This document shows, one piece after another, positions 36,601-48,600 of a stretch of DNA of 64,000 nucleotides. The notes under the pieces were generated by a model that was given only the letters and a program-made list of their open reading frames with translations, did no database searches and had not been told where the DNA came from. How positions within the stretch are numbered: the first letter of the stretch is position 1; each line of letters starts with the position of its first letter. Source of the stretch: Pycnopodia helianthoides (lineage: Eukaryota; Echinodermata; Asteroidea; Forcipulatida; Asteriidae); contig CM063263.1 in NCBI GenBank assembly GCA_032158295.1, forward strand, positions 10,922,974 through 10,986,973, given 5' to 3'. The translations under genes and the position numbers were made by a program.

Positions 36601-39600
36601 ACCGATGACGTCATCATGACAGCATTTTTCAAGTGTCGTCTTCATATTGAGGTTCAGGTATATGCTAAGTTTTAAGTTTAATACAATTTTTATCTTAGGG
36701 CGATTTTGTAGAGATAAATTCAAGGAAAGCAGGGAAAAAAAGAAGAGAAAAGAAGACAAAAACTTGAACCATAACAACAGGTGTTCGGATGAAGCCTGAA
36801 CATCTTCTTAAATAGTGAATGAGACAGAATAATTATTGTGTACTTTCTGAATCAGCCCGAACAAAATTAGGACATAAACATCTGGGTAGGACATTTCCAC
36901 AGAAACTCTGACCGGAAAAAGCAGTGCCAAAGTAAATCTCTTTTTGTCACTTACAAATTTTGATTACAACCGAGCTAATTTTTCTCAATGTTTCCTGCAC
37001 CTCAATTCAGTTATCATGAAGGGCTTCGATCACATTTTGTAGTGCAATTCAAATTGCCACACCATACTGTCCAATTCAACAGCACAGTAGATTTTAAATA
37101 AGAATGAAATAATTCAGCGTTACTGAATTTTTCCATTTTGAATTAACAAACTGTGAACCTGGGAGATAAGTATCCGAAGAACTTTTCCGATGATGCAACT
37201 TACCTGTTCAAGTCTAACACACATGTTAACCTCCAGGAAAACCCGAGCACATTCTCCAGTGGAGTTTATCCTCTCCAAAGGTACTTGAAAAGTCCCTGTA
37301 AGACCCTTCATCACATGGGCATAAGTCAATCGTTGCTGAATCTTGTAAAAGCAATTTGGAATCACAGCAAAAGGTGTAGGTGAGTCCTCTGCTCACCACA
37401 AGGAATAGGTTTCTCGACTTGACAATAGGGGCAAGCTGCATGGAGAAAAATGAAGAAAAAAAGTCATGTTTTAGACGATCTGCTACAAAATGATTTCAGT
37501 TGCAAGAACGAGGGGGTGGTTGTTGACTCACTCATGGTAGTTGTTGACTCAGTAGTGGTTGTTGACTCAGTTGGGGTGGTGTTGACACGTAGTGGTTGTT
37601 GACTCGGTTGGGGTGGTCGTTGACACTGTAGTGGTTGTTGACTCGGTTGGGGTGGTCGTTGACACTGTAATGGTTGTTGACTCTAATGGGAAAATGTAAC
37701 CAGTGAACATGAAATAGAGTGTGTTTAAATGATGATCTTTCATCTTTGAGAAGGATAATAAATTTTTCTCTTTAATCCTGATACTTGGTATCCCAGGAGA
37801 AAATCAAAATTAAAGTCATCTTTAGCAGTCCAGATACTGAATTTGGTAGCAAATCATTCTTTGCACACTTTTGAAAGAAGAGAGTAATTTCTTACCTTTC
37901 TCGTCATTTCTCAAACAAAATCAACACATACAAATCACTGAATAAACGCCCTGAAAATGTAGTTTCTGTCCACCCTCGCCCCAACCCCGTTACGTGAATT
38001 GTGTAAACAAAATTGTAAATAGCACCCTCTTTTGAATCAATCCTTATCCACGTTAACATACCATATGAGGGAACACAAACGGGGCATTTGAACATATTCT
38101 AAGCATATTAATCATAATCATAACTTACTTTTTTCTCACACCAAGAGTTCACTTTGAAGCGTTCATTAGGATTACCAATAGACGTTAAAATTTCACAAAG
38201 TGTCCGGCGCCATGGGGGTCTTATGTTGGATCAAGAAAACATTCCAGCATTTGTGGTTAAACGGAACCACGAAAAGAGAAAAAACAAAACAACTTGACCA
38301 TCCGGCGGATGAATGAACTCTCAATGAGGACAGAATTTATTTATCTTTCTGATCACCACAAGTTGGACAAAATTGGGGTGGACACACTGTGGGAGGTGAA
38401 GAAATCCTCAGTCAAATTGACGTTTTCTGGTTTCCGCTCTTATTTCATACTTCGATACTTTGATGATCAAATTCACACATGCAGAGTAGATTAAAAGATA
38501 ATACAGTTCATGACAAATAGGGAATATATAAACTTTTTCTTTTTCACACCACTTTACCTAAAGTTTTCGATAACAAACACTTGAACGAAACCCTCCTGGT
38601 AAGAACTTTATTTGAAAAACAATTTTCAGAAAATTTTTTCTGAAAAAAAATTCTATTAAACACCAAAAAAATAAAAAAAAACTGTTTTAGAGATTGACTT
38701 CAGTTAACTGTGGTTGTTGACTCAGTAGTGGTTGTTGACTCGTTGGGTGGTGTGACACGTAGTGGTTGTTGCTCGGTTGGGGTGGTCGTGACACTGTAGT
38801 GGTTGTTGCTCGGTTGGGGTGGTCGTTGACACTGTAGTGGTTGTTGACTCTAATGGAAAATGTAACCAGTGAACATGAAATAGAGTGTGTTTAAATGATG
38901 ATCTTTCATCTTTGAGAAGGATGAATATATTTTTCCTCTTTGAATCCTGATACTTGGTATCCCAGGAGAAAATCAAAATTAAAGTCATCTTTAGCAGTCC
39001 ACGACTACTGAAATTTGGGTAACAAATCATTCTTTGCACACTTCGTGAAAGAAGAGAGTAATTTCTTACCGGGTGTGGTACTCGTGCAGTTTGGGTTGTT
39101 TGCCTGCCACTCACATGAAAGGTACTGAGTTCGATACGAGTCACTGTTATTCACTACACACTTACATCTTTCACAAACACGTACACTATCCTGTACAGAA
39201 AGTCAACAAAATTTGCGTTTTTTTCACAACTGGTTCTCTTACATCTATATTCACCCAAAGTTGAATGCTTTTGCCACTTTCAATGTTAAAGAGTAATTAA
39301 CATTAGCTGTTGCAAACTACTTACTGTTTCAAGGAACCTAAAGGTATAAATGCAATTTTCTAAAATTGTTAACTTCTGGTTTGAAGGAGAAGACTAAGAC
39401 AAATTGGGGTCATATCTGAGAAACATTTATGAAGTTCTCAAAGACCTTTCTTATGATGTATAGATTGTAAAAATCTGATTTTTCAAGTAATAAACTTTAA
39501 TTTAGTGCAATTCGACACTCGTTATCATGTTTTGGTTCAAGTATATGCTAAGTTTCCAGTTTCAAGGTTTAAGACCTTTCCGATGATGTACTTATTGTAA

Positions 39601-42600
39601 AAATCTATTTTTTCAAACAATGAACTTTGATCTGGTGTAATTCAACAACCGATGACGTCATCATGACAGCATTTTTCAAGTGTCGTCTTCATATTGAGGT
39701 TCAGGTATATGCTAAGTTTTAAGTTTAATACAATTTTTATCTTAGGGCGATTTTGTAGAGATAAATTCAAGGAAAGCAGGGAAAAAAAGAAGAGAAAAGA
39801 AGACAAAAACTTGAACCATAACAACAGGTGTTCGGATGAAGCCTGAACATCTTCTTAAATAGTGAATGAGACAGAATAATTATTGTGTACTTTCTGAATC
39901 AGCCCGAACAAAATTAGGACATAAACATCTGGGTAGGACATTTCCACAGAAACTCTGACCGGAAAAAGCAGTGCCAAAGTAAATCTCTTTTTGTCACTTA
40001 CAAATTTTGATTACAACCGAGCTAATTTTTCTCAATGTTTCCTGCACCTCAATTCAGTTATCATGAAGGGCTTCGATCACATTTTGTAGTGCAATTCAAA
40101 TTGCCACACCATACTGTCCAATTCAACAGCACAGTAGATTTTAAATAAGAATGAAATAATTCAGCGTTACTGAATTTTTCCATTTTGAATTAACAAACTG
40201 TGAACCTGGGAGATAAGTATCCGAAGAACTTTTCCGATGATGCAACTTACCTGTTCAAGTCTAACACACATGTTAGACCTCCAGGAAAACCCGAGCACAT
40301 TCTCCAGTGGAGTTGTATCCTCTCCAAAGGTACTTGAAAAGTCCCTGTAAGACCCTTCATCACATGGGCATAAGTCAATCGTTGCTGAATCTTGTAAAAA
40401 GCAATTTGGAATCACAGCAAAAGGTGTAGGTGAGTCCTCTGCTCACCACAAGGAATAGGTTTCTCGACTTGACAATAGGGCAAGCTGCATGGAGAAAAAT
40501 GAAGAAAAAAAGTCATGTTTTAGAACGATCTGCTACAAAATGATTTCAGTTGCAAGAACGAGGGGTGGTTGTTGACTCACTCATGGTAGTTGTTGACTCA
40601 GTAGTGGTTGTTGACTCAGTTGGGGTGGTTGTTGACACCGTAGTGGTTGTTGACTCGGTTGGGTGGTCGTTGACACTGTAGTGGTTGTTGACTCGGTTGG
40701 GGTGGTCGTTGACACTGTAATGGTTGTTGACTCTAATGGGAAAATGTAACCAGTGAACATGAAATAGAGTGTGTTTAAATGATGATCTTTCATCTTTGAG
40801 AAGGATAAATAAATTTTTCTACTTTTAATCCTGATACTTGGTATCCAGGAGAAAATCAAAATTAAGTCATCTTTAGCAGTCCATGACTACTGAAACTTTG
40901 GTAGCAAATCATTCTTTGCACACTTTGTGAAAGAAGAGAGTAACATTTCGTATGAGCCTTTCTTTCTGTCAATTTCTCAAACAAAATTCAACACATATCA
41001 ATCACTGAATAAACGCCCTTGAAAATGTGATGTTTTTCTGTCCACCCCTCGGCCCCCAACCCCCGTTACGGTGAATTGTGTAAACAAAATTGTCAAATAG
41101 CACCCTCTTTTGAATCAACTTCCTTCATCCCACGTTAACTTACCATATGAGGGACACACAAACCGGGGACATTTGAATCATATTCATAAGCATATGTAAT
41201 CATAATCATAACTGTACCTTTTTTCTCACAGCCAAAGAGCTTCACTTTGAAGCTGGATGATGCATTAGGATTGACAAGTAGACGTTAATAATTCTCACAA
41301 AAGTGTCCGGCGGCAGGGGGATCTTAGTGTTGGAGTCACCACCGAAAACATATCCACCATCTGTGTGGTTAAGACGCTGAATCCCATCCCGAATGTCGTC
41401 AAAAAATTCAAAAGCAACTTGCACCGCCTCCGGCGGGGATGGATTTGAACTCTCGATGAGGACTGACGTGATTTCAATCGTTGTGCTGACGGTCACCACA
41501 AGGTGGGACCCACTGTGGGGGTGGGCTACATCTGTGGGTGGGTTGGAAGGAGTCCAACCAGTGCCATCTGACGTTTCCTGGTGTTACCGTCTCTGTATTC
41601 CCTCTTTACTTCGATACTTTGACTGTTATCAAGATCATCATCACAGGTGCTGGTGAGGTAGATCAAAAGATATACAGTTCATGACGAAATAGGAAATATA
41701 TAACTTTTTCTTTTTCACACCTACTTTCACCTAAAGTTTGTCGATACACAAATCACTCTGGAACGATATACTCCTGTTGAAGAAAACTTTATTAGAATAA
41801 ACAATTTTCAGCATTTTTTTCTGAAAAAAAAATTCATATTAAACACCAAAACAAAATTAAAATTCCATTTAAGCAAACCGTTTGTAGTTGACTCAGTTAT
41901 CGTGGTTGTTGACTCAGTAGTGGTTGTTGACTCGGTTGGGGTGGTCGTGGACACTGTAGTGGTTGTTGGCTCGGTTGGGTGGTCGATGACACTGTAGTGG
42001 TTGTTGGCTCGGTTGGGGTGGTCGTTGACACTGTAGTGGTTGTTGACTCTAATGGGAAAATGTAACCAGTGAACATGAAATAGAGTGTGTTTAAATGATG
42101 ATCTTTCATCTTTGAGAAGGATGAATATATTTTTCCTCTTTGAATCCTGATACTTGGTATCCCAGGAGAAAATCAAAATTAAAGTCATCTTTAGCAGTCC
42201 ACGACTACTGAAATTTGGGTAACAAATCATTCTTTGCACACTTCGTGAAAGAAGAGAGTAATTTCTTACCGGGTGTGGTACTCGTGCAGTTTGGGTTGTT
42301 TGCCTGCCACTCACATGAAAGGTACTGAGTTCGATACGAGTCACTGTTATTCACTACACACTTACATCTTTCACAAACACGTACACTATCCTGTACAGAA
42401 AGTCAACAAAATTTGCGTTTTTTTCACAACTGGTTCTCTTACATCTATATTCACCCAAAGTTGAATGCTTTTGCCACTTTCAATGTTAAAGAGTAATTAA
42501 CATTAGCTGTTGCAAACTACTTACTGTTTCAAGGAACCTAAAGGTATAAATGCAATTTTCTAAAATTGTTAACTTCTGGTTTGAAGGAGAAGACTAAGAC

Positions 42601-45600
42601 AAATTGGGGTCATATCTGAGAAACATTTATGAAGTTCTCAAAGACCTTTCTTATGATGTATAGATTGTAAAAATCTGATTTTTCAAGTAATAAACTTTAA
42701 TTTAGTGCAATTCGACACTCGTTATCATGTTTTGGTTCAAGTATATGCTAAGTTTCCAGTTTCAAGGTTTAAGACCTTTCCGATGATGTACTTATTGTAA
42801 AAATCTATTTTTTCAAACAATGAACTTTGATCTGGTGTAATTCAACAACCGATGACGTCATCATGACAGCATTTTTCAAGTGTCGTCTTCATATTGAGGT
42901 TCAGGTATATGCTAAGTTTTAAGTTTAATACAATTTTTATCTTAGGGCGATTTTGTAGAGATAAATTCAAGAAAGCAGGGAAAAAAAGAAGAGAAAAGAA
43001 GACAAAAACTTGAACCATAACAACAGGTGTTCGGATGAAGCCTGAACATCTTCTTAAATAGTGAATGAGACAGAATAATTATTGTGTACTTTCTGAATCA
43101 GCCCGAACAAAATTAGGACATAAACATCTGGGTAGGACATTTCCACAGAAACTCTGACCGGAAAAAGCAGTGCCAAAGTAAATCTCTTTTTGTCACTTAC
43201 AAATTTTGATTACAACCGAGCTAATTTTTCTCAATGTTTCCTGCACCTCAATTCAGTTATCATGAAGGGCTTCGATCACATTTTGTAGTGCAATTCAAAT
43301 TGCCACACCATACTGTCCAATTCAACAGCACAGTAGATTTTAAATAAGAATGAAATAATTCAGCGTTACTGAATTTTTCCATTTTGAATTAACAAACTGT
43401 GAACCTGGGAGATAAGTATCCGAAGAACTTTTCCGATGATGCAACTTACCTGTTCAAGTCTAACACACATGTTAGACCTCCAGGAAAACCCGAGCACATT
43501 CTCCAGTGGAGTTATATCCTCTCCAACGGTACTTGAAAAGTCCCTGTAAGACCCTTCATCACATGGGCATAAGTCAATCGTTGCTGAATCTTGTAAAAAG
43601 CAATTTGGAATCACAGCAAAAGGTGTAGGGTGAGTCCTCTGCTCACCACAAGGAATAGGTTTCTCGACTTGACAATAGGGGCAAGCTGCATGGAGAAAAA
43701 TGAAGAAAAAAAGTCATGTTTTAGAACGATCTGCTACAAAATGATTTCAGTTGCAAGAACGAGGGGGTGGTTGTTGACTCACTCATGGTAGTTGTTGACT
43801 CAGTAGTGGTTGTTGACTCAGTTGGGGTGGTTGTTGACACCGTAGTGGTTGTTGACTCGGTTGGGGTGGTCGTTGACACTGTAGTGGTTGTTGACTCGGT
43901 TGGGGTGGTCGTTGACACTGTAATGGTTGTTGACTCTAATGGGAAAATGTAACCAGTGAACATGAAATAGAGTGTGTTTAAATGATGATCTTTCATCTTT
44001 GAGAAGGATAAATAAATTTTTCTACTTTTAATCCTGATACTTGGTATCCCAGGAGAAAATCAAAATTAAAGTCATCTTTAGCAGTCCATGACTACTGAAA
44101 CTTTGGTAGCAAATCATTCTTTGCACACTTTGTGAAAGAAGAGAGTAACATTTCGTATGAGCCTTTCTTTCTGTCAATTTCTCAAACAAAATTCAACACA
44201 TATCAAATCACTGAATAAACGCCCTTGAAAATGTGGATGTTTTTCTGTCCACCCCTCGGCCCCCAACCCCCGTTACGGTGAATTGTGTAAACAAAATTGT
44301 CAAATAGCACCCTCTTTTGAATCAACTTCCTTCATCCCACGTTAACTTACCATATGAGGGACACACAAACCGGGGACATTTGAATCATATTCATAAGCAT
44401 ATGTAATCATAATCATAACTGTACCTTTTTTCTCACAGCCAAAGAGCTTCACTTTGAAGCTGGATGATGCATTAGGATTGACCAAGTAGACGTTAATAAT
44501 TCTCACAAAAGTGTCCGGCGGCAGGGGGATCTTAGTGTTGGAGTCACCACCGAAAACATATCCACCATCTGTGTGGTTAAGACGCTGAATCCCATCCCGA
44601 ATGTCGTCAAAAAATTCAAAAGCAACTTGCACCGCCTCCGGCGGGGATGGATTTGAACTCTCGATGAGGACTGACGTGATTTCAATCGTTGTGCTGACGG
44701 TCACCACAAGGTGGGACCCACTGTGGGGGTGGGCTACATCTGTGGGTGGGTTGGAAGGAGTCCAACCAGTGCCATCTGACGTTTCCTGGGTGTTACCGTC
44801 TCTGTATTCCCTCTTTACTTCGATACTTTGACTGTTATCAAGATCATCATCACAGGGTGCTGGTGAGGTAGATCAAAAGATATACAGTTCATGACGAAAT
44901 AGGAAATATATAACTTTTTCTTTTTCACACCTACTTTCACCTAAAGTTTGTCGATACACAAATCACTCTGGAACGATATACTCCTGTTGAAGAAAACTTT
45001 ATTAGAATAAACAATTTTCAGCATTTTTTTCTGAAAAAAAAATTCATATTAAACACCAAAACAAAATTAAAATTCCATTTAAGCAAACCGTTTGTAGTTG
45101 ACTCAGTTATCGTGGTTGTTGACTCAGTAGTGGTTGTTGACTCGGTTGGGGTGGTCGTGGACACTGTAGTGGTTGTTGGCTCGGTTGGGGTGGTCGATGA
45201 CACTGTAGTGGTTGTTGGCTCGGTTGGGGTGGTCGTTGACACTGTAGTGGTTGTTGACTCTAATGGGAAAATGTAACCAGTGAACATGAAATAGAGTGTG
45301 TTTAAATGATGATCTTTCATCTTTGAGAAGGATGAATATATTTTTCCTCTTTGAATCCTGATACTTGGTATCCCAGGAGAAAATCAAAATTAAAGTCATC
45401 TTTAGCAGTCCACGACTACTGAAATTTGGGTAACAAATCATTCTTTGCACACTTCGTGAAAGAAGAGAGTAATTTCTTACCGGGTGTGGTACTCGTGCAG
45501 TTTGGGTTGTTTGCCTGCCACTCACATGAAAGGTACTGAGTTCGATACGAGTCACTGTTATTCACTACACACTTACATCTTTCACAAACACGTACACTAT

Positions 45601-48600
45601 CCTGTACAGAAAGTCAACAAAATTTGCGTTTTTTTCACAACTGGTTCTCTTACATCTATATTCACCCAAAGTTGAATGCTTTTGCCACTTTCAATGTTAA
45701 AGAGTAATTAACATTAGCTGTTGCAAACTACTTACTGTTTCAAGGAACCTAAAGGTATAAATGCAATTTTCTAAAATTGTTAACTTCTGGTTTGAAGGAG
45801 AAGACTAAGACAAATTGGGGTCATATCTGAGAAACATTTATGAAGTTCTCAAAGACCTTTCTTATGATGTATAGATTGTAAAAATCTGATTTTTCAAGTA
45901 ATAAACTTTAATTTAGTGCAATTCGACACTCGTTATCATGTTTTGGTTCAAGTATATGCTAAGTTTCCAGTTTCAAGGTTTAAGACCTTTCCGATGATGT
46001 ACTTATTGTAAAAATCTATTTTTTCAAACAATGAACTTTGATCTGGTGTAATTCAACAACCGATGACGTCATCATGACAGCATTTTTCAAGTGTCGTCTT
46101 CATATTGAGGTTCAGGTATATGCTAAGTTTTAAGTTTAATACAATTTTTATCTTAGGGCGATTTTGTAGAGATAAATTCAAGGAAAGCAGGGAAAAAAAG
46201 AAGAGAAAAGAAGACAAAAACTTGAACCATAACAACAGGTGTTCGGATGAAGCCTGAACATCTTCTTAAATAGTGAATGAGACAGAATAATTATTGTGTA
46301 CTTTCTGAATCAGCCCGAACAAAATTAGGACATAAACATCTGGGTAGGACATTTCCACAGAAACTCTGACCGGAAAAAGCAGTGCCAAAGTAAATCTCTT
46401 TTTGTCACTTACAAATTTTGATTACAACCGAGCTAATTTTTCTCAATGTTTCCTGCACCTCAATTCAGTTATCATGAAGGGCTTCGATCACATTTTGTAG
46501 TGCAATTCAAATTGCCACACCATACTGTCCAATTCAACAGCACAGTAGATTTTAAATAAGAATGAAATAATTCAGCGTTACTGAATTTTTCCATTTTGAA
46601 TTAACAAACTGTGAACCTGGGAGATAAGTATCCGAAGAACTTTTCCGATGATGCAACTTACCTGTTCAAGTCTAACACACATGTTAGACCTCCAGGAAAA
46701 CCCGAGCACATTCTCCAGTGGAGTTATATCCTCTCCAACGGTACTTGAAAAGTCCCTGTAAGACCCTTCATCACATGGGCATAAGTCAATCGTTGCTGAA
46801 TCTTGTAAAAAGCAATTTGGAATCACAGCAAAAGGTGTAGGGTGAGTCCTCTGCTCACCACAAGGAATAGGTTTCTCGACTTGACAATAGGGGCAAGCTG
46901 CATGGAGAAAAATGAAGAAAAAAAGTCATGTTTTAGAACGATCTGCTACAAAATGATTTCAGTTGCAAGAACGAGGGGGTGGTTGTTGACTCACTCATGG
47001 TAGTTGTTGACTCAGTAGTGGTTGTTGACTCAGTTGGGGTGGTTGTTGACACCGTAGTGGTTGTTGACTCGGTTGGGGTGGTCGTTGACACTGTAGTGGT
47101 TGTTGACTCGGTTGGGGTGGTCGTTGACACTGTAATGGTTGTTGACTCTAATGGGAAAATGTAACCAGTGAACATGAAATAGAGTGTGTTTAAATTATGA
47201 TCTTTCATCTTTGAGAAGGATAAATAAATTTTTTTACTTTTAATCCTGATACTTGGTATCCCAGGAGAAAATCAAAATTAAAGTCATCTTTAGCAGTCCA
47301 TGACTACTGAAACTTTGGTAGCAAATCATTCTTTGCACACTTTGTGAAAGAAGAGAGTAACATTTCGTATGAGCCTTTCTTTCTGTCAATTTCTCAAACA
47401 AAATTCAACACATATCAAATCACTGAATAAACGCCCTTGAAAATGTGGATGTTTTTCTGTCCACCCCTCGGCCCCCAACCCCCGTTACGGTGAATTGTGT
47501 AAACAAAATTGTCAAATAGCACCCTCTTTTGAATCAACTTCCTTCATCCCACGTTAACTTACCATATGAGGGACACACAAACCGGGGACATTTGAATCAT
47601 ATTCATAAGCATATTTAATCATAATCATAACTGTATGTACCTTTTTTCTCACAGCCAAAGAGCTTCACTTTGAAGCTGGATGATGCATTAGGATTGACCA
47701 AGTAGACGTTAATAATTCTCACAAAAGTGTCCGGCGGCAGGGGGATCTTAGTGTTGGAGTCACCACCGAAAACAAAATCCACCATCTGTGTTGTTAAGAC
47801 GCTGAATCCCATCCCGAATGTCGTCAAAAAATTCAAAAGCAACTTGCACTGCCTCCGGCGGGGATGGATTTGAACTCTCGATGAGGACTGACGTGATTTC
47901 AATTGTTGTGCTGACGGTCACCACAAGGTGGGACCCACTGTGGGGGTGGGCTACATCTGTGGGTGGGTTGGAAGGAGTCCAACCAGTGCCATCTGACGTT
48001 TCCTGGGTGTTACCGTCTCTGTATTCCCTCTTTACTTCGATACTTTGACTGTTATCAAGATCATCATCACAGGGTGCTGGTGAGGTAGATCAAAAGATAT
48101 ACAGTTCATGACGAAATAGGAAATATATAACTTTTTCTTTTTCACACCTACTTTCACCTAAAGTTTGTCGATACACAAATCACTCTGGAACGATATACTC
48201 CTGTTGAAGAAAACTTTGTTAGAATAAAAAATTTTCAGTATTTTTTTCTGAAAAAAAACTTCATATTAAACACCAAAACAAAATTAAACTTCCATTTAAG
48301 CATCATCATTTAAACAGCCTCCGTCCAAATTATGCTTAGAAGAACCTCAGAAGAAAGTTGTAAATAATAGAGTGTGGACGATAATGTTTTCTGCAGGTAT
48401 CTGAACAAAAACTTTGGTTATGTGTTATTTCTTTTACCCTGTTTCTGCCATCAATCCCACCTAATTTACTTCTTTATCACCATCACAATCATGCAATCAT
48501 TTACAGTAGAATTAAAGCTGATAATGTAACTATGGCTTTACCAACAGTTGTTGTGTAGCAATCGTTTTGTTCACAGTCGCACTCATGTACGCATTCAGAA

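Larger units (their letters stand above)
29691..48300 (-). repeat. Tandem amplification of a 3.2 kb multi-exon coding unit
   Basis: Marker sequence 'tccacccctcgg' (first copy 'tccgcccctcgg') recurs from 29691, 34790, 37968 (degraded), 41040, 44247 and 47459, giving spacings of 5099, 3178, 3072, 3207 and 3212. Exons and introns are both nearly identical between copies. Each full unit, in transcript order from the left copy's view, holds an F5/8C-like exon, PTS-b exon, Cys exon M, Cys exon T and PTS-a exon. Homology ends near 48300 on the right and 29690 on the left. Confidence 0.95.
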
